A stretch of 10,517 bases of DNA from an uncultured Fidelibacterota bacterium. Its GTDB lineage: Bacteria; Fidelibacterota; Marinisomatia; Marinisomatales; UBA1611. The position numbers and the translations under genes are program-made. The notes under the pieces were generated by a model. The model saw nothing but the letters and a program-made list of their open reading frames with translations, had not been told where the DNA came from and did not search any database. The DNA is taken from positions 1 through 10,517 of the forward strand of contig CALCSS010000248.1 in the NCBI GenBank assembly GCA_937893835.1. Reading direction: 5' to 3'. Of this stretch, positions 1-7,197 are shown piece by piece. Position 1 is the stretch's first letter. The number at the start of each line of letters is the position of its first letter.

Positions 1-2428
1 CGGATTGCATATGCGTGGAGGTCGGAGCAGTGAGATATCATACTTGGTGGATGGTGTGCCAATGAGCGATGCCTATGATGGCGGCATATCCGTTCAAATA
101 GAGAATGACAACCTGCAGGAACTTCAAGTGATCAGCGGTACTTTTAACGCGGAATATGGCAGAGCCTTGACCGGCGTGATAAATATGATCACAAAAGATG
201 GCGGAGACTCATTCAAAGGATTTTTAAATGTCTATAGTGGCGACCATACAACAAGAGACAAGGTCTTTAAGAATCTTGATTCATATAACCCATTCAATGA
301 TTACAGCATCTCGGCAAATTTGAATGGTCCCATCCTACCTAAAAAATTAACATTCTATTCATCAGTAAGGTTGAATAAATCCAGAGGATGGATGTACGGT
401 AAACAAACATTTACCATGTACGGCGACACCGTTTTCACAGATAATAATGGTAATGGCCTACGTGATCAGGGAGAGGCTCTCAATGTGCCAGGATATGAGG
501 CCATGAACTGGCATGACTCCTGGTCCAATCAAAATAAATTGACATTGAGAATCTCGCCTACCACGAAACTTAGATTCAATACAATATTCAATTCAGGAGT
601 CAATCAAGGCTACGACCATTCCAGGCAGATGGCACAAGATGGTAGAAAGAAATATCGGAATCAGGGACAATTCCTTGGATTGAACCTTTCTCGCTCATTC
701 TCTTCGATGTCCTTCATGGAGATCAATGTATCACAATATGTTCATCGCAACGAATCCTACCTCTTCAAGAATCCATTGGATTCCCGGTATGTGACCCCAG
801 ACAGTATATTCTGGGCACATGTCATAGGAGAGGTGCCCCAGAGCATTCAGGCTCAATATGGTAATGGTGTTAATTATTTCCCCCAATATACCTTTAGCCG
901 ATGGGGTGTGGACACCGATCGTTTCATGAGAGAGACAAAGACCCAAAGTTTTAAAGTGGACTATACGAATCAGATCAATAAATACAACCAAGTCAAGATG
1001 GGTGCAGACTACAGCATACACAAACTCAAGTTGGACAGCTACGCGCTTTTGGACTCATCACAATCAGACCAAAGATTCTCTCCCGTCATTCCAGATGTGG
1101 GTAGTTTTAACCGATCCACATATGATCATGGACCAACCGAATGGTCCATCTATGTGCAAGACAAGGTCGAATATGGAGACATGATCATCAATGCCGGTCT
1201 CAGATATGAATCCTTTGACCCAAGGTCTCAAACACCAAATAACATTCACGAACCCTATATCAATGACCCTAGAAATCCTGCCCTCGACTCTCTATCATTG
1301 GAAGAATTAGAGGACCTGAACTGGGGTGACACATGGTACACAGAAGTTGACAGTCTTGGAATGACCACAGACCATACATATTCGGAATTCTATGATCGCT
1401 TCAATGACCAGCCAGATCTGATCAATGAACGGGGATGGTGGAGAAGAACAACAATAAAATCACAGCTTAGCCCAAGACTTGCGGTAGCCTACCCGATCTC
1501 TGACAAAGGTGTCATTCATTTTGCGTATGGATATTTCTTTAAGACCCCTGATTTTTCCCTCTTATACAATAATACTGATTACAAATTGTCAGAGACAGGT
1601 ACTGATTTTGGGATATTTGGCAATCCAGAGTTAAGGCCAGAGACCACCATCAGTTATGAACTGGGGCTGAGACAGGAAATTGGTTTTCAAACAAAGATCG
1701 AGATCAAGGGCTTTTACAGAGATGCAAGAAATTATGTGACAAGTGGAATACCCATCGATCTAGGAGATGGCAAATCCTACTACACCTATGTCAACAAGGA
1801 CTATAGTAATTCTAGAGGGATCATTCTCACACTTTTCAAACAGTTCAGCAATTTTATTGGATGGCAACTTGACTATACCTTTCAAATCGCGGAAGGATCC
1901 AATTCCAATCCCAATGAGGAGTTTGGAGCGGTCCTAGCTGGCAAGGAACCCACAAGATCGATCATACCGCTTGACTGGGATCAAGGTCACAATCTCAATG
2001 GCTCCCTATCCACCGCCTATAAGGGCTGGGGAATGAATACGATCTTTCAATATGGCAGTGGTTACCCCTACACTCCATCCATCACAAATTATGAACAGCA
2101 AGGTGAGGTACTCTCCAATGTTCTTTTGAGAAATAGCCGTAGGAAGGCAAGCTCCTTTAGAATGGACATGAAATTGTTCAAGAATATCAATATTGGCAAG
2201 ATCAATGGTAAGATCTACATGAGCATCTATAACCTACTGGACCGTAGAAATCAAAATAACGTTTACTCAGATTCAGGCGTATCAGATGAGACCATTGAAC
2301 AAGAACGGGCTGAGATCATCTCTCCATTTGAACCATTGAGACCAAATACACTGAATGATTTCTTTGAGCGTCCAGATTGGTATGACGAACCAAGAGAGAT
2401 ACAATTAGGATTGCAACTCTCATGGTAA
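1..2428 (+). CDS. TonB-dependent outer-membrane receptor, 5'-truncated
   Basis: This is the C-terminal 809 or so residues of a TonB-dependent receptor, an outer-membrane barrel that imports a ligand using TonB energy. The reading frame is open to the left edge (first full codon at base 2), so the signal peptide, any carboxypeptidase-regulatory-like domain and the first part of the plug lie outside. The TTG at 5 is an internal Leu codon, not a start. The visible part begins inside the plug with MRGGRSSEISYLVDGVP, then GTFNAEYGRALTGVINMIT, the usual end of a plug. The rest is beta-barrel, with alternating aromatic strands and long acidic loops. One loop, about bases 440-475, carries the calcium-loop-like motif TDNNGNGLRDQGE. 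The chain ends in QLGLQLSW, a plausible terminal barrel strand. The stop overlaps the next gene by 7 nt, so the two are almost certainly co-transcribed. The ligand cannot be read from sequence; a glycan is suggested only by the downstream GH43 and binding modules. Confidence 0.93.
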   Translation, partial: GLHMRGGRSSEISYLVDGVPMSDAYDGGISVQIENDNLQELQVISGTFNAEYGRALTGVINMITKDGGDSFKGFLNVYSGDHTTRDKVFKNLDSYNPFNDYSISANLNGPILPKKLTFYSSVRLNKSRGWMYGKQTFTMYGDTVFTDNNGNGLRDQGEALNVPGYEAMNWHDSWSNQNKLTLRISPTTKLRFNTIFNSGVNQGYDHSRQMAQDGRKKYRNQGQFLGLNLSRSFSSMSFMEINVSQYVHRNESYLFKNPLDSRYVTPDSIFWAHVIGEVPQSIQAQYGNGVNYFPQYTFSRWGVDTDRFMRETKTQSFKVDYTNQINKYNQVKMGADYSIHKLKLDSYALLDSSQSDQRFSPVIPDVGSFNRSTYDHGPTEWSIYVQDKVEYGDMIINAGLRYESFDPRSQTPNNIHEPYINDPRNPALDSLSLEELEDLNWGDTWYTEVDSLGMTTDHTYSEFYDRFNDQPDLINERGWWRRTTIKSQLSPRLAVAYPISDKGVIHFAYGYFFKTPDFSLLYNNTDYKLSETGTDFGIFGNPELRPETTISYELGLRQEIGFQTKIEIKGFYRDARNYVTSGIPIDLGDGKSYYTYVNKDYSNSRGIILTLFKQFSNFIGWQLDYTFQIAEGSNSNPNEEFGAVLAGKEPTRSIIPLDWDQGHNLNGSLSTAYKGWGMNTIFQYGSGYPYTPSITNYEQQGEVLSNVLLRNSRRKASSFRMDMKLFKNINIGKINGKIYMSIYNLLDRRNQNNVYSDSGVSDETIEQERAEIISPFEPLRPNTLNDFFERPDWYDEPREIQLGLQLSW
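2422..2428 (+). other. 7-nt overlap of receptor stop and next start
   Basis: In ATGGTAA the start codon of the 1239-residue protein precedes the TAA of the receptor, in a different frame. The only upstream ribosome-binding candidate is a weak TAGGA at 2406-2410. The arrangement points to translational coupling and roughly matched output of the two proteins. Confidence 0.85.
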
Positions 2429-5400
2429 GGACATTTACCCTAGCATTGATGTGCTCTCTTCTATGCGCCCAGTCATTGGAAAGAGGAAATCCAGATTATA
2501 GACGCTGGACCAATATTGACGTCAACAAGGTAAGGACATCAATCTTGAATTGGGGTATCTCTGGCAGAGCAGGTGGTATACCAGCTCACGTTCCTTACGA
2601 GTGGCCGGTCAATTCAGGTCAAATGTATATTGCCTTGGCCGCACTGGCGGTAGGTGCAGAGGTCACAACCAATGAAGGAGAGGTAAGACCACTTGTCACC
2701 ATTCCCTTCCGATCGGACCAGTCTGGAAATTCCATGGCATGGGAACCTGTGCCAGGTTATTTGAATCCAAACTCACAAAAGATCGCCATCAGTGATGATC
2801 AGAGCACGTGGCCTTCAAGTTGGCCCGATAAGATGGATGATGTGAACGATCCCGGTTGGTCTGGTTCGTGGAATGGATTCTTTGGAAGAGATCAGTTCAA
2901 CGCACAACAAGAGATATACTATAAGGTCTCTGATGACAGAAACTATATTCTTGGCAATCCCTATTCACCTGACACAACAGACCTTGGTCGCCAAGGAGCA
3001 GGACTCCTTGCAGGTGTCCGAGTACTGGAATGGAAACAGATACTGATCGAGGATGTAGTGTTCATCCTTCATGAGATCAAGAATGATGGATCCTATGATT
3101 ACGACAAGGTATCATTCTCAATGTGGCTAGCAGACCTTGTAGGTGGTGATGGTGATTCGGGTGACGACACGCCAGACTTTGATCTCATATATGATGTTGC
3201 CTGGTCCATGGACAGTGACGGAGTGGGTAACTCCGCCTTCGGTTCCGACCCGGTTGGAGTTGTTGCAACCTCATTCATCGAAACACCTGGAAATAACATC
3301 GACCGAATTGACAATGATGGCGATGGTGAGGAAAATGGCCCCATCATCACGGATGGTTTGATCATGGAGGAGATCCTTGGAAATGCCATCGATGATAACG
3401 GTAATGGACTCATTGATGAGAATCTGACTCATGTCCCATTTGGGGATCAGTCTGGTGTTACATATGCAGATAGAATTGATAATGACCTAGATGGCGAGGT
3501 AAACAGCCCATTGATAGATCAAGAGATGATCAATGGTGCGGCCATGCTATGGGGTATCTGGCCGCGCTTGGATGATGCCATCCAAGATTCAATCATACAT
3601 ATCATTGGCCTAGATAATGGAGACCTAGGTCTCCCCTACGCAGATGGCATTGATAACAATGCTGATCCAGAAGACCCATATCTATTGGAATACCCCATTG
3701 GACTGGGGGTTGATGTAAATGGTCCCTTGGTAGATTCAACCATGGTACTGACAGCATCAGAGGATGCTTGGAAAAGATATCATGTGCCAAACACAAACAT
3801 AATCCTGTACGATGTGAATACTGAGGATATTGGAAAACCCTATGCCGATGGGATTGATAATGATGGTGATGGTGCAATTGATGAGGGCATTGATGAGGGC
3901 ATTGATGAGATGATCGATGAATCAAGAGATGACTTCATTGACAATGATGGTGATTGGGATCTATCAGATGATATTGGGATCAATGGTGATGAGTCTGGTG
4001 GGCTAGAGGCTGGTTCTGGTGATCAAATGCCGACCTCTGGTTCTGGAACTGGGTTTCCCGGTGAGCCAAATATCGATAAGACAGATGTCGCCGAATCAGA
4101 TCAGATGGGGCTGACTGCAGTGGGTTACGATCCTGCAGGATCGATTCCCATATCGAGTGATGGATACTTGTGGCTGTTCTACATGACACCCGGAAGTTAC
4201 TGGCAACCACCCGCGGGTGGGCAACCACCTGGAGATTACGATCTCTTTGTGACCTCTGGCTTCTTTCCCTTGAGATCAGGTCAGACAGAGAGAATAGCAA
4301 TGTCGGTGGCCTTGGGTAATGATGTAGCAGACGCATTGAGAAATAAGGAAGTTGCTCAGACCACCTATGACTTTGATTATCAATTTGCTAAGGCTCCAGA
4401 TCCGCCAAATGTCACTGCAGTCTCTAGTGATGAGAAGGTCACCCTTTACTGGGACACCCATGCCGAAGGATCAAAGGATAGATATATGGGTGAGATAACA
4501 AACAATGTTGACCTCTATGATTTCGAGGGCTACAAGATATATCGATCGACGGACTTTGAATTCAATGATGCCTATACCATCACAGATGGAGAAGGTAATC
4601 TGACCTTCTTGGAGCCCTACACCCAGAATGGGACAAAGGCTCGGTGGGACCTTGTGGATGGCAGATCAGGCTGGCATCCAATAGACCTAAATGGTGTCAA
4701 ATTCTATCTTGGAGATGAAACTGGATTACAGCATTCCTATGTTGATGATAACGTTGTCAATGGACAGCGATACTATTATGCAGTTGTATCCTATGACTAT
4801 GGTGGAGATCTGACCAATGACATCATCCCAAGTGACTCGCCCATGAGACTGAGGGTCAATTCCTTGACCGGAGAGATCGAACTTGGACCTAATGTAGTGG
4901 CAGTCACTCCCTCTCCACCCTCTGCCGGGTACAATGATGCAGAATTCTCAGGGGATGCAATAGACCATGTCAGTGGTACATCCAGTGGCAAGATCTATTA
5001 TGAGATAATCGATCCAATGGAGATCAAAAATGAACACAGGTATCAGATCACATTTGCAGATACCATTCTTGCCAATCAGCAAGGACCAGCCGGTTATGAT
5101 ACCATTACGACAAAATCCTATTTTCTCGTAGATGTCACATACCCTGATTCTCCAGATACATTAAAACATGATGATCACGATCTGAAAGAGACCGATGGAC
5201 CCGTGGTCGATGGATTCAGACTCGCATTTGAGAACATCAAGGAACTTCGATTCAATGAGGAAAGCTCAAACTGGTCAAGAGATAGTCTTTGGACCTTTAA
5301 CTTTTTCAGATACGCAACATTCAATGTGGTTGGCACCCAATTACCCTACGACTATCGAATCATCTTCACTGAGGAACGATCTGATTCTAGCATCGATCTA

Positions 5401-6141
5401 TGCATGAGATATCTACCCAACACCACCAACTGTTTTCCAGGATATCTATACGAAGGCAAGCCCGTTAATTTCTTTGTTGAACGCAGAGAATCCCTCACCG
5501 GTGATGATAACGTAGACTGGGTGAAAATACCCATTGGTTTCATAGATGTGATCCCGATAGGAGACCCTGATGGATATTTCAATGCGGACGGGGAAAGAGA
5601 GAGTGATTGGATCGTTTTCATGGACCATGAGGATGGGGATGGAAACCCTGAACCTTCGTGGGCCTTTTATCTTAATCTACATCCAAATGATCCCGCTCTT
5701 TCATACAATGAACCAGCGTCTGGCGATACAGCATTCATCATCGTGGATAAACCGTTCTTGACAGAGGACATCTATGAATTTGTGACCTTATCACCCTACA
5801 TTGACACCCAAACGGCGAAGAATGATCTTGGCAAGATAAAGGTTGTCCCCAATCCTTACTATGCTGCAACTACTTTCGAGGGACAGAACACATTCACCTC
5901 AGGAAGGGGTCCTAGGGAGATCCAATTCAGAAATCTTCCTCAGAATTGCGTCATACGCATCTTTACCATATCTGGAGAATTGGTCAGAACGATACAACAC
6001 TCATCTCCGATGAACTTTGGGACTGGGTCATGGGACCTTCTAACAAAAGACAATCTCACTGCTGCATATGGCATATATGTATACCACGTGGAAGCAACTG
6101 GCATTGGTGAGAGAATCGGTAAACTGGCAATAATCAAATGA
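2422..6141 (+). CDS. Large secreted multidomain surface protein with EF-hand-like loops, FnIII-like module and T9SS-type C-terminal domain
   Basis: This 1239-residue exported protein belongs to no family I can name with confidence. Residues 1-16 form a signal peptide (MVRTFTLALMCSLLCA, cleavage likely before QS); Cys15 is not in a proper lipobox, so I do not call a lipoprotein. Residues 20-290 are an unrecognised N-terminal region (RRWTNIDVNKVRTSILNWG near its start). Residues 294-513 carry six acidic loops of IDNDGDG type, expected to bind calcium. Residues 659-797 resemble a fibronectin-III module (PPNVTAVSSDEKVTLYWD, GYKIYRSTD, RYYYAVVSYDYG) with long insertions. Residues 800-1135 are unassigned. 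Residues 1139-1239 form a FlgD/T9SS-like C-terminal beta domain: VVPNPYY, then VIRIFTISGELVRTI, ending GIYVYHVEATGIGERIGKLA. The ATG at 2422 overlaps the receptor stop, and a weak TAGGA at 2406-2410 lies 11 nt upstream. Its position directly behind the receptor is where SusD sits in Bacteroidetes loci, but there is no SusD similarity that I can see. A surface partner of the receptor is inference only. Confidence 0.85.
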   Translation: MVRTFTLALMCSLLCAQSLERGNPDYRRWTNIDVNKVRTSILNWGISGRAGGIPAHVPYEWPVNSGQMYIALAALAVGAEVTTNEGEVRPLVTIPFRSDQSGNSMAWEPVPGYLNPNSQKIAISDDQSTWPSSWPDKMDDVNDPGWSGSWNGFFGRDQFNAQQEIYYKVSDDRNYILGNPYSPDTTDLGRQGAGLLAGVRVLEWKQILIEDVVFILHEIKNDGSYDYDKVSFSMWLADLVGGDGDSGDDTPDFDLIYDVAWSMDSDGVGNSAFGSDPVGVVATSFIETPGNNIDRIDNDGDGEENGPIITDGLIMEEILGNAIDDNGNGLIDENLTHVPFGDQSGVTYADRIDNDLDGEVNSPLIDQEMINGAAMLWGIWPRLDDAIQDSIIHIIGLDNGDLGLPYADGIDNNADPEDPYLLEYPIGLGVDVNGPLVDSTMVLTASEDAWKRYHVPNTNIILYDVNTEDIGKPYADGIDNDGDGAIDEGIDEGIDEMIDESRDDFIDNDGDWDLSDDIGINGDESGGLEAGSGDQMPTSGSGTGFPGEPNIDKTDVAESDQMGLTAVGYDPAGSIPISSDGYLWLFYMTPGSYWQPPAGGQPPGDYDLFVTSGFFPLRSGQTERIAMSVALGNDVADALRNKEVAQTTYDFDYQFAKAPDPPNVTAVSSDEKVTLYWDTHAEGSKDRYMGEITNNVDLYDFEGYKIYRSTDFEFNDAYTITDGEGNLTFLEPYTQNGTKARWDLVDGRSGWHPIDLNGVKFYLGDETGLQHSYVDDNVVNGQRYYYAVVSYDYGGDLTNDIIPSDSPMRLRVNSLTGEIELGPNVVAVTPSPPSAGYNDAEFSGDAIDHVSGTSSGKIYYEIIDPMEIKNEHRYQITFADTILANQQGPAGYDTITTKSYFLVDVTYPDSPDTLKHDDHDLKETDGPVVDGFRLAFENIKELRFNEESSNWSRDSLWTFNFFRYATFNVVGTQLPYDYRIIFTEERSDSSIDLCMRYLPNTTNCFPGYLYEGKPVNFFVERRESLTGDDNVDWVKIPIGFIDVIPIGDPDGYFNADGERESDWIVFMDHEDGDGNPEPSWAFYLNLHPNDPALSYNEPASGDTAFIIVDKPFLTEDIYEFVTLSPYIDTQTAKNDLGKIKVVPNPYYAATTFEGQNTFTSGRGPREIQFRNLPQNCVIRIFTISGELVRTIQHSSPMNFGTGSWDLLTKDNLTAAYGIYVYHVEATGIGERIGKLAIIK
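3301..3960 (+). repeat. Six EF-hand-like acidic loop repeats within the large surface protein
   Basis: Residues 294-513 of the 1239-residue protein contain six related loops: DRIDNDGDGEENGP (294), AIDDNGNGLIDE (322), RIDNDLDGEVNSP (351), GIDNNADPEDP (409), GIDNDGDGAIDEG (477) and DFIDNDGDWD (504). They share the DxDxDG spacing of EF-hand, dockerin and thrombospondin type 3 calcium loops, and several are introduced by YAD(R/G)ID. Spacing between loops is uneven, so this is not an exact tandem array. Calcium binding is expected from the motif but not shown; copies 3 and 4 have lost some acidic ligands. Confidence 0.8.
3877..3924 (+). repeat. 12-bp tandem repeat encoding IDEG-IDEG-IDEM-IDES
   Basis: Four 12-bp units lie head to tail inside the fifth acidic loop. 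The first two are identical (ATTGATGAGGGC) and the third and fourth are diverged (ATTGATGAGATG, ATCGATGAATCA). They encode Ile-Asp-Glu-X four times. The phase matches codons, so gain or loss of a unit would keep the reading frame. This looks like a recent local expansion of one loop edge. Confidence 0.85.
6138..6141 (+). other. ATGA stop/start overlap
   Basis: The TGA ending the 1239-residue protein (6139-6141) shares two bases with the ATG of the PorV/PorQ-family gene (6138-6140). This is a classic coupling arrangement; no convincing separate ribosome-binding site is present just upstream. Confidence 0.9.
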
Positions 6142-7142
6142 CCATAGTTCGATCATTCATCTATATTATTTGCCTTTCCTCAACCCTTTTCGGCGTTGAT
6201 AAGACAGGCACGATGGCCGCTAAATTCTTGTCCACCAACATTGGTTCAAGGGCCGTTGGCATGGGTGGAGCATTTACCGCGGTTGCAAATGATGGATCAT
6301 CCATGTTTTGGAATCCTGCAGGAATTGGATTCAATCACCTAAATAAATTCTATGTTAACCACTCCAGCTGGATCGCTGACATAGCATTTGACTACTTCAG
6401 CGTCTCATTGCCTATTGGAAAGAATCGGTACCTTGGCATCAACATAACCTCTGTGACCATGGGAGATATGGAGGTCACACGATACGGGAATGAGGATACC
6501 GGAGAGACATTCTCCGCCTCCGATCATGCGTTTGGACTCACCTATGCACTTAATCTGACAGATCGATTCTCGATCGGTCTCAATGGTAAGCTCATACAGG
6601 AAAAGATCGCAAATAATTACGCCAATGGCATCGCACTCGACCTAGGTACACTCTTCAAGACCCCCTATGGTTTCAGACTAGGAACATCCATAAGCAATTT
6701 CGGGCCAAAAATGAAGATGACCGGTGACGACCTTCTGGTTGCTGTTGACATAGATGAGAGCATTGATGGAAACAATGAGAGTGTAACAGGTTATCTGTCA
6801 ACCGATAAATTTGATCTTCCTTTGATACTGAGGGTTGGAATATCAAATGACATGTTCATTGGCAAGACCATGCGAGTAACATGGGCATTGGACTCAAACA
6901 GTCCTAATGATAACAAAAGTTATGTCAACGCAGGAGTTGAGATCGGTCTCATGAACGATCTTCTTGTTCTAAGAAGCGGTGTGAACTCCTTATTCCTTGA
7001 CGATAGGGAAAGTGAAGTATCCTACGGCATTGGCATTAGATCTCCTCTACTAAAGAGACAAGACATATATATTAATTATTGTTTTGAGATGCTCAAACAT
7101 CTTGGAAATACACATCAGATAAGCATCGGGATTTCATATTAA
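6138..7142 (+). CDS. PorV/PorQ-family outer-membrane protein (UPF0164-like)
   Basis: This is a 334-residue outer-membrane beta-barrel of the PorV/PorQ family, distantly FadL-like. Known PorV is the T9SS shuttle that collects cargo bearing a C-terminal sorting domain from the translocon and brings it to the PorU sortase; many genomes carry extra paralogues of less clear role. A signal peptide covers residues 1-19 (hydrophobic FIYIICLSSTLFG). The family hallmark follows at 28-64: AAKFLSTNIGSRAVGMGG, then AFTAVANDGSSMFWNPAGI. The remainder alternates amphipathic strands (YFSVSLPIG, LGINITSVTMG, GLTYALNLTDRFSIGLNGK) to a terminal ISIGISY. Length is normal for the family. The ATG at 6138 overlaps the preceding TGA (ATGA), with no strong Shine-Dalgarno, so coupled translation is likely. 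Lying between two genes whose products end in sorting-type domains, it is probably a dedicated shuttle or anchor for them (inference). Whether it is the genome's main PorV or a locus-specific paralogue cannot be decided here. Confidence 0.9.
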   Translation: MTIVRSFIYIICLSSTLFGVDKTGTMAAKFLSTNIGSRAVGMGGAFTAVANDGSSMFWNPAGIGFNHLNKFYVNHSSWIADIAFDYFSVSLPIGKNRYLGINITSVTMGDMEVTRYGNEDTGETFSASDHAFGLTYALNLTDRFSIGLNGKLIQEKIANNYANGIALDLGTLFKTPYGFRLGTSISNFGPKMKMTGDDLLVAVDIDESIDGNNESVTGYLSTDKFDLPLILRVGISNDMFIGKTMRVTWALDSNSPNDNKSYVNAGVEIGLMNDLLVLRSGVNSLFLDDRESEVSYGIGIRSPLLKRQDIYINYCFEMLKHLGNTHQISIGISY

Positions 7143-7197
7143 ATTTTAAATTATGATCTGCTAGTTTTTTATTCAATACATATTAAAGGAATATCCA
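7143..7197 (+). promoter_or_regulatory. AT-rich 55-nt spacer with Shine-Dalgarno for the modular secreted protein
   Basis: The spacer holds AAAGGA at 7185-7190, seven nt before the ATG at 7198. It is the best ribosome-binding site in the window and fixes this start. A T-run at 7165-7170 is not preceded by a GC-rich stem, so I see no terminator, and read-through from the upstream genes is likely. A TATGAT hexamer at 7152-7157 resembles a -10 box but has no matching -35 box, so a separate promoter is not supported. Confidence 0.55.

Noticed and set aside
731..1021. Minus-strand 96-codon open frame inside the receptor gene
   Set aside because: It lies wholly within the coding region of a clear TonB-dependent receptor, with no family resemblance or ribosome-binding site.
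2449..2472. Lipoprotein signal (Cys15) on the 1239-residue protein
   Set aside because: The residues before Cys are S-L-L, which does not fit the lipobox requirement for a small residue at -1; ordinary cleavage after Ala16 fits better.
3602..3925. Minus-strand 107-codon open frame rich in His
   Set aside because: It is the antisense shadow of the repeated GAT/GGT codons of the calcium-loop region; low-complexity His/Gln/Pro content and no start context support this.
3980..4336. Minus-strand 118-codon open frame
   Set aside because: It is antisense to a well-supported secreted protein, and its His/Arg/Ser-rich composition is typical of a shadow frame.
7129..7157. Possible sigma70-type promoter (TATGAT at 7152) before the modular protein gene
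   Set aside because: No -35 hexamer is found at proper spacing (GGATTT there), and FCB promoters often use a different -7 motif (TAnnTTTG), which is also absent.
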